Notes: a model not told the origin generated them from the letters alone. Positions 1-9,638 are shown, numbered from the stretch's first letter. The stretch is 58,205 nt of DNA from Candidatus Latescibacterota bacterium (GCA_022827165.1 JAJDTN010000120.1:1-58205), one strand, 5' to 3'. Numbers and translations are program-made.

Positions 1-1
1 C

Positions 2-1273
2 AGCCTCACGATCCTGTCCCTTGACGCAAACTCCATCGCGGACCTGACACCCCTCGGCGAACTGACCGGGCTGACCGCACTGCGCCTCGAGAGCAACAGC
101 ATCTCTGACCTCACCGGTCTCGACGGGCTGACCAACCTGACAAGGCTCTACCTCAGCGCGAACTCGATTTCGGACATCGCCTCCCTCGCAGGACTGACCA
201 ACCTGGCGACGCTCTGGCTTGGCGACAATGAGATCTCCGACTTGACGCCTCTGGTGGGCCTGACAAACCTGGCCGAACTGCGCCTCCAGAACAACAGCAT
301 CTCCGATCTCGCGCCATTGGTGGAGAATACGGGACTGGGCTTCGGAAACTGGATCGATGTGCGGGGCAACCCGCTGAGCGACAGATCGATCAACACTCAC
401 ATTCCGGCCCTTCAAGCCAGAGGGGTGATCAGCGATGGCGATGGAGGGGAGACGCCCCTTTCCATTCCCGACGCTGCACTGCACGCGGCCATCGCCAACG
501 AGATCGGCAAGGCGAGCAACGCGCCGATCACCGCCCGTGAGATGACGGCTTTGGATCACCTTTTCGCGCTCGAGTCGGATATTGGCGAGTTGACGGGGCT
601 TGAGTACGCGATCAACCTGACAACACTGCAGCTCTATGGCAACCGCGTCTCGGACCTGACGCCCCTCGCCGGGCTGACCAACCTGGAAGAGCTCCATCTT
701 CGCCGTAACTCCATTGTGGATTTGACACCTCTCGCCGGGCTGATCAACCTGACCACCCTGAAGCTTGGCGGCAACTCGATCTCCGAGTTGCCCGCCGGCC
801 TGTTCGCCAGCGTTGGCAACCTGGAAAGGCTTGAGCTGACCCCCAACCCAGGTGCTCCATTCGCGCTCACCCTCGAACTCGAGCGCACGGACACGGCCAA
901 CCGGCTCGCACCAGGCCCCGCCAGTGTCGTGGTGCAACTGACAGAGGGAGCACCGTTCGAGATGACCGTAAGGTTGACGGTACACAACGGCTTGGCCTCT
1001 GCCGCCACGCTCACGCTCGGGGCCGGCGATACGGCAAGCACCCCTGCCCAAGTCACGGCTCCCGCCGGCTCGTCAACTGCTACGCACGTAGCTCTGGACG
1101 GTGCACCCCGGGTTCCGGGCGGGTTCACGGGCCTTCAGATTCGCACCGGCAGCCCGCTGGTCTTGTTCGCCGAATCCAACGACCACTCTCCGGTTCCCGA
1201 AGCAGATTCCACCTCACGTCCTGCAAGTGGGTGGCCCGGAGCCCGCACTGGTGTACTCGGTGACGTGGAATGA
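2..1273 (+). CDS. Leucine-rich-repeat surface protein, 5' end outside window
   Basis: The open frame enters from the left edge and gives 423 residues without a start codon. It holds about seven internalin-like repeats of roughly 22 residues (pattern LTNLxxLxLxxNxIxDLxPL). These form two blocks separated by an N-cap-like segment (IPDAALHAAIANEIG) near residues 155-170. A non-repeat beta-rich region follows from about residue 280. Proteins of this kind are extracellular or surface exposed and bind protein partners; the ligand is unknown. The last 20 or so residues (after SPLVLFAESNDHSPVPEAD) look unlike the rest. A plausible continuation sits in the next frame, so the 3' end is probably frameshifted and shortened. 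Family call is firm; intactness is doubtful. Confidence 0.8.
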   Translation, partial: SLTILSLDANSIADLTPLGELTGLTALRLESNSISDLTGLDGLTNLTRLYLSANSISDIASLAGLTNLATLWLGDNEISDLTPLVGLTNLAELRLQNNSISDLAPLVENTGLGFGNWIDVRGNPLSDRSINTHIPALQARGVISDGDGGETPLSIPDAALHAAIANEIGKASNAPITAREMTALDHLFALESDIGELTGLEYAINLTTLQLYGNRVSDLTPLAGLTNLEELHLRRNSIVDLTPLAGLINLTTLKLGGNSISELPAGLFASVGNLERLELTPNPGAPFALTLELERTDTANRLAPGPASVVVQLTEGAPFEMTVRLTVHNGLASAATLTLGAGDTASTPAQVTAPAGSSTATHVALDGAPRVPGGFTGLQIRTGSPLVLFAESNDHSPVPEADSTSRPASGWPGARTGVLGDVE

Positions 1274-1334
1274 CGATCACCTGGTCGGTACACGTCGTCC
1301 GCGTGATCCACCGATGAAAGCAGGAGGAGCCTGA
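1206..1334 (+). pseudogene. Out-of-frame remnant of the LRR protein's C-terminal domain
   Basis: Immediately after PVPEAD in the LRR frame, the +1 frame reads IPPHVLQVGGPEPALVYSVT and then runs to a stop just before the SDR gene. In related surface proteins, as I recall them, an IPxQxLxxGG block is followed by a cadherin-like DPDGDxLTYxV stretch. Here the block is joined almost directly to YSVTWND, as though the middle had been deleted. This suggests one lost base plus an internal deletion. It has no start codon or ribosome site of its own. Confidence 0.45.
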
Positions 1335-1335
1335 A

Positions 1336-2139
1336 ATGGACCAGCGACTGAATGACAAGGTGGCCATCGTCACCGGCGCCGGATCCGTGGGCCCCGGGTG
1401 GGGCAACGGCAAGGCCACGGCGGTGCTCTTCGCCCGCCACGGGGCCCGCGTGCTGGCCGCCGACATCAACCTGGCCGCCGCCGAGGAGACGCGGTCCATC
1501 ATCGAGGGCGAGGGCGGCCGCTGCACGGCCCACGAGGCCGACGTCAGCCGCGGCGGCGACGTGGAGGCCATGGTCGAGCGCTGCCTCGCCGAGTACGGCC
1601 GCGTCGACATCCTCCACAACAACGTGGGCATCCTCGAGGTCGGCGGCTGCGTCGAGGCGACCGAGGAGAGCTGGGACCGCGTCAACGAGGTCAACCTGAA
1701 GAGCGTCTTCCTCACCTGCAAGCACGTGCTGCCCCACATGGAGCGCCAGGGGGGCGGCGCCATCGTCAACATCTCCTCGGTGGCCGGCATCCGCTGGCTG
1801 GGCGTGCCCTACGTCTCCTACAGCGCCACCAAGGGCGCCGTGAACCAGCTCACGCGCAGCATCGCCATGCAGTACGCGAAGAAGAACATCCGCGCCAACG
1901 CCATCCTGCCCGGCTTCATGGAGACGCCCATGGTCGTCCACTCCCTCTCCCAGACCTACTCCGGGGGCGACGTGGAGAAGATGGTGGAGATCCGCAACCA
2001 GCTCTGCCCCACCGGCAAGATGGGCAACGCCTGGGACGTGGCCCACGCCGCCCTCTACCTCGCCTCGGACGAGGCCCGCTACGTCACCGGCGCCGAGCTG
2101 GTCGTCGACGGCGGCCTGACCTGCTCCATCGGGGCCTGA
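1336..2139 (+). CDS. Short-chain dehydrogenase/reductase (SDR)
   Basis: A 267-residue classical SDR that would oxidise an alcohol or 3-hydroxyacyl substrate with NAD(P). The cofactor glycine loop is at residues 14-25 ([13 protein letters not shown]), longer than the usual TGxxxGxG but seen in one SDR subfamily. NNVG follows at about 95, the catalytic Ser lies in NISSVAG near 147, and the YxxxK pair is Tyr162/Lys166. ATG is preceded by a strong AGGAGG-like site. Its stop overlaps the start of the acyl-CoA ligase (TGATG), so it heads a coupled operon with ligase and thiolase. A 3-hydroxyacyl-CoA or hydroxysteroid-type oxidation step is likely by context; the substrate cannot be read. Confidence 0.88.
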   Translation: MDQRLNDKVAIVTGAGSVGPGWGNGKATAVLFARHGARVLAADINLAAAEETRSIIEGEGGRCTAHEADVSRGGDVEAMVERCLAEYGRVDILHNNVGILEVGGCVEATEESWDRVNEVNLKSVFLTCKHVLPHMERQGGGAIVNISSVAGIRWLGVPYVSYSATKGAVNQLTRSIAMQYAKKNIRANAILPGFMETPMVVHSLSQTYSGGDVEKMVEIRNQLCPTGKMGNAWDVAHAALYLASDEARYVTGAELVVDGGLTCSIGA

Positions 2140-3707
2140 TGAACATCGGCGACCTGCTGACCAAGGCGGCGCGGACCTTCCCCGGCAACGCGGCCGTGGT
2201 CTACGGGGAGCGGCGCCTCGACTACGCGGAGTTCGACGGGCGCGTCAACCGGCTGGCCGCGGCCCTGTACCGCCTCGGCCTGGAGCCCGGCGGCACGGCG
2301 GCGGTGCTCATGCACAACCGGCCGGAGATGCTGGAGTCGATCTTCGCCTGCTTCAAGGCCGGGTGCGCCGCCGTCCCCCTCAACTTCCGCCTGCACCCGC
2401 GGGAGCTGGCTTACATCATCGACCACGCCCAGGCCCGGGTGGCGCTCGCCAGCGATGCCTTCGCCGAGACCCTGTCCGACATGCGCACCGAGCTGCCCCA
2501 CCTGCGGCACCTCGTCGTCGCCGGCGATGCGGCCCCCGCGGACTCCTTCGGCTACGAGGAGCTGCTGTCAGCCGAGTCCGGCCGCTTCGAGACCGCCCCG
2601 GCCGAACCCGACGACACGGCCTGGCTGTTCTACACCTCCGGCACCACGGGCCTGCCCAAGGGGGCGATGCTCACCCACCGCAACCTGCTGGCCATGACCA
2701 TGGGGTTCTACGCCGACATGTGCCCAGGCTTCGGCACCGCCGAGGTGGTCCTCCACGCCGCCCCCCTGTCCCACGGCAGCGGCCTGTACGCCCTGCCGAA
2801 CGTGGGCAAGGCGGCGGCCCACGTGATCCCGCCGTCGCCCTCCTTCGACCCGGAGGAAGCCCTGCGGGACATCGAGCGCCACCGGGTGACCAACCTCTTC
2901 GCGGCGCCGACCATGGTGAAGCGGATGGTCGACAGCCCCGCCATCGATCGCCGCGACCACGCCTCCCTCAAGGCGATCGTCTACGGCGGCGCCCCCATGC
3001 TGGCGGAGGACCTGCGCAAGGCGATGGAGAAGCTGGGGCCCTGCCTCGTGCAGCTCTACGGCCAGGCCGAGTCGCCCATGACGATCTCCCACCTGCCCCA
3101 CGGCGACCACGTCCTCGACGGCAGCCCCGACCAGGCGCGGCGCCTGTCCTCGGCCGGCATCGCCCGCACCGACGTGGAGGTGCGCATCGTCGACGCCGGG
3201 GACCGCCCCCTGCCGCCGGGCGAGACCGGCGAGATCGTCACCCGCTCGGACCTGGTCATGAAGGGCTACTGGCGCGACGAGGAGGCCACCGCCGCCGCCC
3301 TGCGCGGGGGCTGGCTGCACACCGGCGACCTGGGCTACCTTGACGAGGCGGGCTACCTCTTCCTCATGGACCGCTCCAAGGACCTGATCATCAGCGGCGG
3401 CGAGAACATCTATCCGCGCGAGATCGAGGAGGTGCTGGTGCAGCACCCCGCCGTGGGCGAGGTCGCCGTCATCGGCGTCCCCGACGAGGAGTGGGGCGAG
3501 GCGGTGAAGGCCGTCGTCGTCCTGGCCCCCGGCCGCGGCGCCACCGCCGGGGAGCTGATCGATTTCTGCCGGGGCCACCTGGCCAGCTACAAGAAGCCCC
3601 GGTCGGTCGACTTCGTCGACGAGATCCCCAAGAACAACTACGGCAAGATCGTCAAGAACGAGCTGCGCGAGCCCTACTGGCGGGGCCGGGAGCGGCGCGT
3701 CGTCTAA
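2139..3707 (+). CDS. Acyl-CoA ligase (AMP-forming, long-chain fatty acid type)
   Basis: A 522-residue ANL-superfamily enzyme that activates a carboxylic acid to the acyl-adenylate and then the CoA thioester. The AMP-binding P-loop ([16 protein letters not shown]) starts near residue 164. YGQAES lies in the mid region, and the hinge region with [13 protein letters not shown] is near residue 420. A conserved lysine sits in the C-terminal NNYGKI block. The ATG overlaps the SDR stop by one base. It most resembles FadD/FadK-like class I ligases. With thiolase and SDR next to it, the operon looks like activation plus beta-oxidation-like processing of an unidentified acid. Confidence 0.88.
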   Translation: MNIGDLLTKAARTFPGNAAVVYGERRLDYAEFDGRVNRLAAALYRLGLEPGGTAAVLMHNRPEMLESIFACFKAGCAAVPLNFRLHPRELAYIIDHAQARVALASDAFAETLSDMRTELPHLRHLVVAGDAAPADSFGYEELLSAESGRFETAPAEPDDTAWLFYTSGTTGLPKGAMLTHRNLLAMTMGFYADMCPGFGTAEVVLHAAPLSHGSGLYALPNVGKAAAHVIPPSPSFDPEEALRDIERHRVTNLFAAPTMVKRMVDSPAIDRRDHASLKAIVYGGAPMLAEDLRKAMEKLGPCLVQLYGQAESPMTISHLPHGDHVLDGSPDQARRLSSAGIARTDVEVRIVDAGDRPLPPGETGEIVTRSDLVMKGYWRDEEATAAALRGGWLHTGDLGYLDEAGYLFLMDRSKDLIISGGENIYPREIEEVLVQHPAVGEVAVIGVPDEEWGEAVKAVVVLAPGRGATAGELIDFCRGHLASYKKPRSVDFVDEIPKNNYGKIVKNELREPYWRGRERRVV

Positions 3708-3726
3708 CCAGACGGGAGCAGCGAGA

Positions 3727-4992
3727 ATGTCGAAGAAACGCAGACTCGGCCGCGGCGTGGCCATGGTGGGAGCCGGCATGTCCCGCTTCGGCATCTTCCC
3801 CGAGCGCGACTCCAAGGACCTCTTCACCGAGGCCTTCCAGTCGATGCTCGCCTCCGTTGACAAGGGCGTCGACCCGGGCGACATCGACGCCCTCTACCTC
3901 GGCAACTTCACCAACGACTTCTTCGCCGGCCAGTCCCACTGGGGTCCCATCCTCACCGACGCCCTCGGCATGATCCCCAAGCCGGCGACGCGCACCGAGG
4001 GCGCCTGCGCCTCCAGCGCCATCGCCTTCCGCGAGGGCGTCTTCGCCATCGCCTCCGGGTTCTACGACATGGTCCTGGTGGGCGGCGTGGAGGAGATGTC
4101 CAAGCGCTCCACCGCCGACGTGGCCGAGGGCCTGGCCCTGGCCGCCATCCCCTACGAGCGCCAGTCGGGCTTCACCTTCCCCGGCGTCTTCGGCGCCATC
4201 GCCACCGCCTACTTCGACCGCTACGGCGCCGGCCGCCGGCACCTGATGGACGTGACCATCAAGAGCCACGACAACGCGCCTTTGAACCCCCGGGCCCAGT
4301 ACCGGTCCTCCGTCCGGACGATCATGGAGGGCAAGGCCGAGCGCGCCCGCAGCCGGGGGGAGGAGGTGCCGGAATGGGAGGACGAGAAGGACTTCCTCTC
4401 CGACCCGAAGGCCAACCCCGTGGTGGCCTGGCCCATGCACCTCTTCGACTGCTGCCCCATCAGCGACGGCGCCTGCTGCATCCTCCTGGTGGGCGAGGAG
4501 CTGGCCCGGCAGTTCACCGACGCGCCCCTGCACGTGGCCGGACTGGGGCAGGCCAGCGGCCGCGGACTCCACGCCGCCGAGACCCTGACCAGCTTCGAGG
4601 CCACGCAGCACGCCGCCGCCGAAGCCTACGGCATGGCCGACATGGGGCCGGAGGACATCCAGGTGGCCGAGGTCCACGACTGCTTCTCCGTGGCCGAGAT
4701 CCTCCACCTCGAGGACCTCGGGTTCTACGGTCCCGGGGAGGGCTACAAGGCCGTCGCCGACGGAGCCACCCGCCTCGACGGCCCCAAGCCGGTCAACACC
4801 TCCGGCGGCCTCAAGTGCAAGGGCCATCCCGTGGGCGCCACCGGCGTGGCCCAACTCGTGGAGTTGTGGGAGCAGCTGCGCCACCAGGCCGGCGACCGCC
4901 AGGTGCCGAATGCGGACCTGCGCGTCGGGGCGGCCCAGAACCTCGGCGGCACCGGCGGCACCTGCACGGTGACCATCCTCGAGAGGAGATGA
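3727..4992 (+). CDS. SCP2-type thiolase (acetyl-CoA acetyltransferase family)
   Basis: A 421-residue thiolase-fold protein. The nucleophilic cysteine is in EGACASSAI near residue 94, followed by HDCFSVAE and the C-terminal GHPVGATG loop. This arrangement matches the SCPx/lipid-transfer-type thiolases, which cleave or form 3-ketoacyl-CoA and commonly need a DUF35 partner. That partner is the next gene and overlaps its stop (ATGA). An AGCAGCGAGA stretch lies just upstream of the ATG. Such pairs act in the degradation of sterol side chains or branched acyl chains in other bacteria; the substrate here is unknown. Confidence 0.88.
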   Translation: MSKKRRLGRGVAMVGAGMSRFGIFPERDSKDLFTEAFQSMLASVDKGVDPGDIDALYLGNFTNDFFAGQSHWGPILTDALGMIPKPATRTEGACASSAIAFREGVFAIASGFYDMVLVGGVEEMSKRSTADVAEGLALAAIPYERQSGFTFPGVFGAIATAYFDRYGAGRRHLMDVTIKSHDNAPLNPRAQYRSSVRTIMEGKAERARSRGEEVPEWEDEKDFLSDPKANPVVAWPMHLFDCCPISDGACCILLVGEELARQFTDAPLHVAGLGQASGRGLHAAETLTSFEATQHAAAEAYGMADMGPEDIQVAEVHDCFSVAEILHLEDLGFYGPGEGYKAVADGATRLDGPKPVNTSGGLKCKGHPVGATGVAQLVELWEQLRHQAGDRQVPNADLRVGAAQNLGGTGGTCTVTILERR

Positions 4993-5429
4993 GCCCCGTG
5001 GCCTCCCCTCCTCCCCCCATTTCGGACGACTCCTTCGGCCGCTTCCTCCTCGAGGAGAAGCTGATGGGCAGCCGCTGCGCCGGCTGCGGCGCCCTGCACG
5101 TGCCGCCGCGGGCGATCTGCCCGGAGTGCCGCGGCACACGGATGGCCTGGGAGCAGGTGAAGGGCACGGGCACCCTCGCCGCCTTCACCTGCATCGCCAT
5201 GGCCACCCCCGCCATGCAGGCCGAGGGCTACGGCCGCGACAACCCCTTCTGCACCGGCGTCGTCGCCCTGGACGAGGGCCCGAGGGTGGTGGCCCGGATC
5301 GAGGGGCTGGACACGACGCGGCCGGAGGAGATCCGCCTCGGCACGCCGCTGCGGGTGCGGTTCCTGCGCCGGGGCGAGGGGGAAGAGGAGCGGGGGGTGC
5401 TGGCTTTTTGTGTGGGGACTCCCGGATGA
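4989..5429 (+). CDS. Zn-ribbon/OB-fold protein, thiolase partner (DUF35)
   Basis: A 146-residue protein with an N-terminal zinc ribbon (Cys30/Cys33 and Cys44/Cys47) followed by an OB-fold. This is the standard DUF35 architecture that binds acyl-CoA and forms a complex with SCP2-type thiolases. The ATG overlaps the thiolase stop by four bases, so equal expression through coupling is likely. It probably presents or gates acyl-CoA for the thiolase rather than acting alone. Confidence 0.87.
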   Translation: MSPVASPPPPISDDSFGRFLLEEKLMGSRCAGCGALHVPPRAICPECRGTRMAWEQVKGTGTLAAFTCIAMATPAMQAEGYGRDNPFCTGVVALDEGPRVVARIEGLDTTRPEEIRLGTPLRVRFLRRGEGEEERGVLAFCVGTPG

Positions 5430-5569
5430 TTGACGATCCAGTGGTCCACGCCGCCGAGCACGGCCATGACCTCGAACGGATTGTCCAGGCCCTCCGCAAG
5501 CGCGAACGGGAGTCCGACCGGCCGTTGCTGAATCCGGGGCCAAAGCCATTGAGCCCGAGCGGGAGATGA
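5426..5569 (+). CDS. Small hypothetical protein, 47 residues
   Basis: A short frame starting MIDDPVVHAA, whose ATG overlaps the stop of the Zn-ribbon gene by four bases. Its last codons run into the start of the next gene (5566), again with a four-base overlap. The charged core (DLERIVQALRKRERES) resembles short bacterial proteins with an initial DPxV and a DLxxIxxxLRERE motif, often found beside PIN or DUF433 genes, but the likeness is weak. The coupling on both sides is the best support that it is translated. It may only relay ribosomes. Confidence 0.45.
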   Translation: MIDDPVVHAAEHGHDLERIVQALRKRERESDRPLLNPGPKPLSPSGR

Positions 5570-7110
5570 GTCCAATCAGCAGCGCCCCCTCCCCTCACGA
5601 CAGCGGGACCTACCCGCCGCGGACCCACCTGTTCCTCGACGACCTGTACGTCGCCCGCCTCGATGGCCTGCGGCGCCTCCCCGGACCGGTCACGCACGCC
5701 GCCAGCGGACCGGTGCTGGAGCCGGAGAAGCCCTGGGAGGGCCTCGGGCTCATCGGCCGCAACTGCGTCCTCTGGGACGCGGACGAGTCCCGCTTCAAGT
5801 GCTGGTACCCGGCCTACGATCCGGCCCTGCCCGCTGAACCGGTGGGCGCCCGGCGGCGGTGGGCCTACGCCGAGAGCGCCGACGGCGTCCGCTGGGAGCG
5901 GCCCGATCTGGGGCTGACCTCCTTCGCCGGCTCCACCGCCAACAACCTGCTGCGCCTGGAGGGGCTGGAGGAGTCGGCGGCGGTCCTGTGGAGCGTCGCC
6001 AAGGACCCGCACGACCCCGACCCGGGGCGGCGCTACAAGGCGATCGGCATGGACCGCCACCCGCGGCGGCCGGGCGAGCCGACCTGGACCGGCCCCGAGG
6101 GCGAGGACGAGTGGTACCGCAGCCAGGGACGCCACATGGGCTGCGGCGTCTTCCTCGCCTTCTCGGCCGATGGCCTGACCTGGCGCCAGCGCGAGGGCTG
6201 GGCGGGGTCCGGCGCCCTGATCATGGACAACTCCATCCTCCACGGGTACGACCCCCACACCCGGCGCTGGGTGCTGTGGCAGCGGCCACGGATCCTGCCC
6301 AAGCACCGGGTCATCGGCGTCAGCTTCTCCCCCGACTTCGAGGACTGGACCTTCCCCGAGTGCGTCCTCGTGCCGGACGAGGACGATGCGCCGGACACGC
6401 AGTTCGACCAGCTCTCCACGGTGGCCGCCTCCGACGGCGGCTTCGTGGGGCTCCTGTCCGCCTCCTCGGAGGTGCGCGCCGACCGCGGCGTGACCGACAT
6501 CGTGCCGCAGCTCGTCTACTCCCGCGACGCCCGGCGCTGGACCCGCGTCGACCGCGGGCCCTTCCTGGCTCCGAAGGGGCCGCCGCCGACCTGGGACGAC
6601 GGCTGCATCATCCCCTTCAACCCGCAGGTCGCCGGCGACGAGGTCTTCATCTTCTACTACGGCAAGAACGCCGGCCACATCTGGGGCGAGCCCACCGCCG
6701 ACGGCGCCCGTGTGACCCGCTCCGCCTTCGGGCTGGTGAAGCTGCGCCGCGACCGCTGGGCCGCCCTGACCCCCGCGGCCGGCGGCTCCGGGGGCGGCGG
6801 CGAAGGCACGTTGGCCACCACCCTGATCAGCTTCTGCCGCCCGGAGCTGCGCCTGAACGCCGACGCCTCAGGCGGGACCATTGCCGTGGAGCTGGTGGAC
6901 TGCCAGAGTGGCCTGGCGGTGCCCGGCTTCGGCCTGGACGACTGCGACCCGGTGCAGGGCGACTCCCTGGACCACCGGGTGACCTGGCGCGGGAGCAGCG
7001 ACCTGTCGGCGGTCGTCGGCACCGGGAGCCGCCAGCCGCGGGTGGGCCGGGCCCTCGTGATCCGTGCGCGCCTCAGGGACGGCGCCCGGCTCTACGGGAT
7101 TTCCTGCTGA
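5566..7110 (+). CDS. Beta-propeller glycosidase-like protein (GH32/GH43-like)
   Basis: A 514-residue protein without an obvious signal peptide. Repeated blocks with aromatic and acidic residues (LWDADESRFKCWYPAYDP, FSADGLTWRQREGW, SFSPDFEDWTFPE, TWDDGCIIPFNPQV) fit a five-bladed propeller of the GH32/GH43/GH130 superfamily. Related genes are common in Planctomycetes and Latescibacteria genomes, where they are annotated as hypothetical glycosyl hydrolases. I cannot assign a substrate or confirm a catalytic acid pair. It overlaps the small gene before it and converges on the Ldh gene. Confidence 0.7.
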   Translation: MSPISSAPSPHDSGTYPPRTHLFLDDLYVARLDGLRRLPGPVTHAASGPVLEPEKPWEGLGLIGRNCVLWDADESRFKCWYPAYDPALPAEPVGARRRWAYAESADGVRWERPDLGLTSFAGSTANNLLRLEGLEESAAVLWSVAKDPHDPDPGRRYKAIGMDRHPRRPGEPTWTGPEGEDEWYRSQGRHMGCGVFLAFSADGLTWRQREGWAGSGALIMDNSILHGYDPHTRRWVLWQRPRILPKHRVIGVSFSPDFEDWTFPECVLVPDEDDAPDTQFDQLSTVAASDGGFVGLLSASSEVRADRGVTDIVPQLVYSRDARRWTRVDRGPFLAPKGPPPTWDDGCIIPFNPQVAGDEVFIFYYGKNAGHIWGEPTADGARVTRSAFGLVKLRRDRWAALTPAAGGSGGGGEGTLATTLISFCRPELRLNADASGGTIAVELVDCQSGLAVPGFGLDDCDPVQGDSLDHRVTWRGSSDLSAVVGTGSRQPRVGRALVIRARLRDGARLYGISC

Positions 7111-7138
7111 CAGGGGCGGCGTCCGGCCGTCCGGCGCG

Positions 7139-8215
7139 TCAGGTCAGCCGCCACTCGACGCCGTGCTCGGCGGTGGCCTGGCGGAACCAGTCGATGACCT
7201 CGGGGTGGTAGGGGATGCCCCGCTCGGCCCGCTCCACCGCGGTCTGCGCCTCGGGCCAGCCCGAGTAGAGGACGCGGTCGGCCCCTGGCGCGGGCGGGCA
7301 CTCGAGCAGGTCGGTGAGGTACTGGTCGAGGTCGGCCTTGAAGTCGGCGGGATCGCAGAAGCCGGCGATGTCCCAGGCGACGAAGTGGTGGACCGAGTCG
7401 CTCCGGCGGCGAGGGCCGGCGCCGGTGGCGGTGAGCACGGTGGTCAGCACCTCCGACATGACCGACAGGGCATAGCCCTTCTGCGAGCCGCCCTCCCGGG
7501 TCGAGCCGAGGGGCAGCATCATGTAGGACTCGGGGATCTCCGCCTCCTCCAGGATCGGGGTGCCGTGCTCGTCGGCGATCCAGCCGGGCAGGATCGTCTG
7601 CCCCAGGCGCCGGGCCAGGAAGATCTTGTTGGCCGCCACCACGCTCGGCGAGCCGTCGTAGACGAAGGGCGGGTGCTTGGCCGCCGGGGCGGCGAAGGCC
7701 ATCGCGTTGAGGCCGAGGAGGGCCTTCGATCCGAAGGTGGGCACCATGCCGAGGCCGCCGGTGGTCGTGGCCAGGCCCAGCATGTCCCGCTCCAGGGGCA
7801 TCTCGGCGTAGTAGGAGCACGGGCCCAGGTGGCCGCAGTTGACCGCCGACACGGCGCCGACCCCGAACCGCGAGGCCCGCTCGATGGCCTCCTGCATGGC
7901 CACGGGGGACACCACCATGCCGTGGCCGCGGTCCCCGTCGATGAGGCAGGTCGCCTTGTTGTCGCGGACGATCTTCCAGTCCGGCGTCGGGTTGATGTCG
8001 CCCGAGTTCAGGCCGCCCAGGTAGAACCGCAGCAGGTTGGAGACGCCGTGGGTGTCGACCCCCCTCAGGTCGGCGTAGATCAGCACGTCGGCGGTCTTCG
8101 CGGCGTCCTCCGCCGGCATGCCGAGGGCCTCCAGCAGGCGCTCGGTGGTCCACCTCATCTCCTCGGGCCGGACCCGGACCTCCAGGTCCTCGGACACCCG
8201 GTACCTCTCCAGCAT
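7139..8215 (-). CDS. Malate/L-lactate dehydrogenase family oxidoreductase (Ldh2 type)
   Basis: A 358-residue NAD(P)-dependent ketoacid reductase of the Ldh2/YbiC/ComC fold, distinct from Rossmann-type lactate dehydrogenases. The N-terminal ADLRGVDTHGVSNL with its catalytic His, and GDRGHGMVV with the preceding LIDGD, are characteristic. The start was chosen at the ATG after AAAGGAG, not at the longer upstream extension. Family members oxidise malate, lactate, ureidoglycolate or sulfolactate. Gene order on this strand is sialidase-like then Ldh, so the substrate may be a sugar-derived 2-hydroxyacid; this is inference. Confidence 0.87.
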   Translation of the reverse strand: MLERYRVSEDLEVRVRPEEMRWTTERLLEALGMPAEDAAKTADVLIYADLRGVDTHGVSNLLRFYLGGLNSGDINPTPDWKIVRDNKATCLIDGDRGHGMVVSPVAMQEAIERASRFGVGAVSAVNCGHLGPCSYYAEMPLERDMLGLATTTGGLGMVPTFGSKALLGLNAMAFAAPAAKHPPFVYDGSPSVVAANKIFLARRLGQTILPGWIADEHGTPILEEAEIPESYMMLPLGSTREGGSQKGYALSVMSEVLTTVLTATGAGPRRRSDSVHHFVAWDIAGFCDPADFKADLDQYLTDLLECPPAPGADRVLYSGWPEAQTAVERAERGIPYHPEVIDWFRQATAEHGVEWRLT

Positions 8216-8375
8216 GTGCGGTCTCCTTTGTGGTCCGGCGCCCGACGCGGCGGACCCGGCGCGTCCGGGGCGGGACCTCCCATCGGCCGGCGGCGCGCCG
8301 GAGTCGGACCCGCCGCGGCCGGGCGGACTCCCTTCGCCGGCGGCGGCGCCGGGCCGACGGCGGAATCCAGCCCGA

Positions 8376-9623
8376 CTAGGCCGGTCCCGGCTGCAGGTCC
8401 AGGGCCAGGGACCGGAAGTCCCGCACCCTGTGGATGGTGATCCGGTCGTTGTCGTGCTGGTTGCGGGCGCTCTCGGCGGTGCGCGACGAGACGAGCAGAT
8501 CGTCGCCATCGATCAGGGCGGCGTTGTACTGGAACCCCTGCCCGGGGCCGGGCCAGCGGGCGATGCAGCCGGCGGGGAACCAGTTCAGCGCGTCGAGGCT
8601 GTAGAACAGCATGAGGAAGCGGCGCTCGTTGCCGGCGCCCCCGGCGAGGCCGCGCTCGGCCATGGCCCGCCCCCACTCGACGTCCTGGGCCCGCGTCGGC
8701 AGGTTCACCGGCGTCCAGTAGTAGCCGTCGGTCCCGTCGCGGATGACGTGGAAGTAGACGTTGCCCGGGAAGGGGTGGAACTGGGTGAAGCGCAGGTCCA
8801 GCTCTCCGCCCTGGTCCTCCAGGTCGCAGATGGCGCACAGGTGGGGCGTGGACTGCCCGTCGATCCGCAGCCGGACGTAGACCCGGACCCTCCCGTCCAC
8901 GAGGACCACGTTCGGCTCGAGCCAGTGGTCGCCCATGTCCGGGGCCTGGTCGCGGAAGCTCGGGGCGCCGCTGGCCCCGGGGTACTGGACGGCGGCATCG
9001 ACCTGCTTGGCCAGGCCCAGGCTCAGGCCGGGCGGCGTCCCCGGATAGGTGAGGGAGGCGGAGATGCGCCACGCCGAGGGGTCCATCAGGTCGTCGGCGC
9101 CGAGGTCGCCGGCGACGGCGGCGATCCGCGAGCCGATGCGGTTGAAGTCACCCGCCTCGTTGGCGGCGCCGAAGCACCAGTAGAGGGTGTCGCCGCGCAC
9201 GGCGTGGGGGGTGAAGGTGTTCCAGTAGCGGCCCCTGAAGAGAACCACGGGATCGCTCCAGGTGGCGCCCTCGTCGTCGCTGGCCGTCAGCAGGATGTCC
9301 CGGCGGCCGCGGCCGTTGCACAGCAGGTAGAGCCGGCCCCGGTGCACGAAGACGAGGCCGTCGCCAACCCTCGCCCGGCCCTGGCGGCTCCAGGTCCGCC
9401 CGTCGTCGTCGCTGATCCAGAAGCGGGTCAGCAGCTCCTGGTCGGGGTTCCCCGGCAGGCGGTTGAGGCGCGTGAGCAGGGCGAAGCTGCACAGCAGCCG
9501 GCCGCCGGGCAGGCGCATTAGAGAGGGGGCGGAGCTGTAGACCTCCGGGTCGGGGAGGCGGCAGACCTCGGTGTAGTCCTGGGCCAGGGGCCGGGCCCAG
9601 CCGTGCGAGGGGATCCGGGTCAT
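8376..9623 (-). CDS. Sialidase/BNR-repeat-like beta-propeller protein
   Basis: A 415-residue protein with Asp-box motifs (SDDDGRTW and SDDEGATW, pattern SxDxGxTW), the hallmark of six-bladed sialidase/neuraminidase propellers. The N-terminus YSSAPSLMRLPGGRLLCSF is typical of family members acting on exo-glycosides. No signal peptide is evident, so it may act in the cytoplasm or use an unrecognised export route. It starts 15 bases after the GlmU-like gene ends and lies upstream of the Ldh gene, so these are probably co-transcribed. True sialidase activity is not established. Confidence 0.75.
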   Translation of the reverse strand: MTRIPSHGWARPLAQDYTEVCRLPDPEVYSSAPSLMRLPGGRLLCSFALLTRLNRLPGNPDQELLTRFWISDDDGRTWSRQGRARVGDGLVFVHRGRLYLLCNGRGRRDILLTASDDEGATWSDPVVLFRGRYWNTFTPHAVRGDTLYWCFGAANEAGDFNRIGSRIAAVAGDLGADDLMDPSAWRISASLTYPGTPPGLSLGLAKQVDAAVQYPGASGAPSFRDQAPDMGDHWLEPNVVLVDGRVRVYVRLRIDGQSTPHLCAICDLEDQGGELDLRFTQFHPFPGNVYFHVIRDGTDGYYWTPVNLPTRAQDVEWGRAMAERGLAGGAGNERRFLMLFYSLDALNWFPAGCIARWPGPGQGFQYNAALIDGDDLLVSSRTAESARNQHDNDRITIHRVRDFRSLALDLQPGPA

Positions 9624-9638
9624 CGGGTCAGCCTGTCC

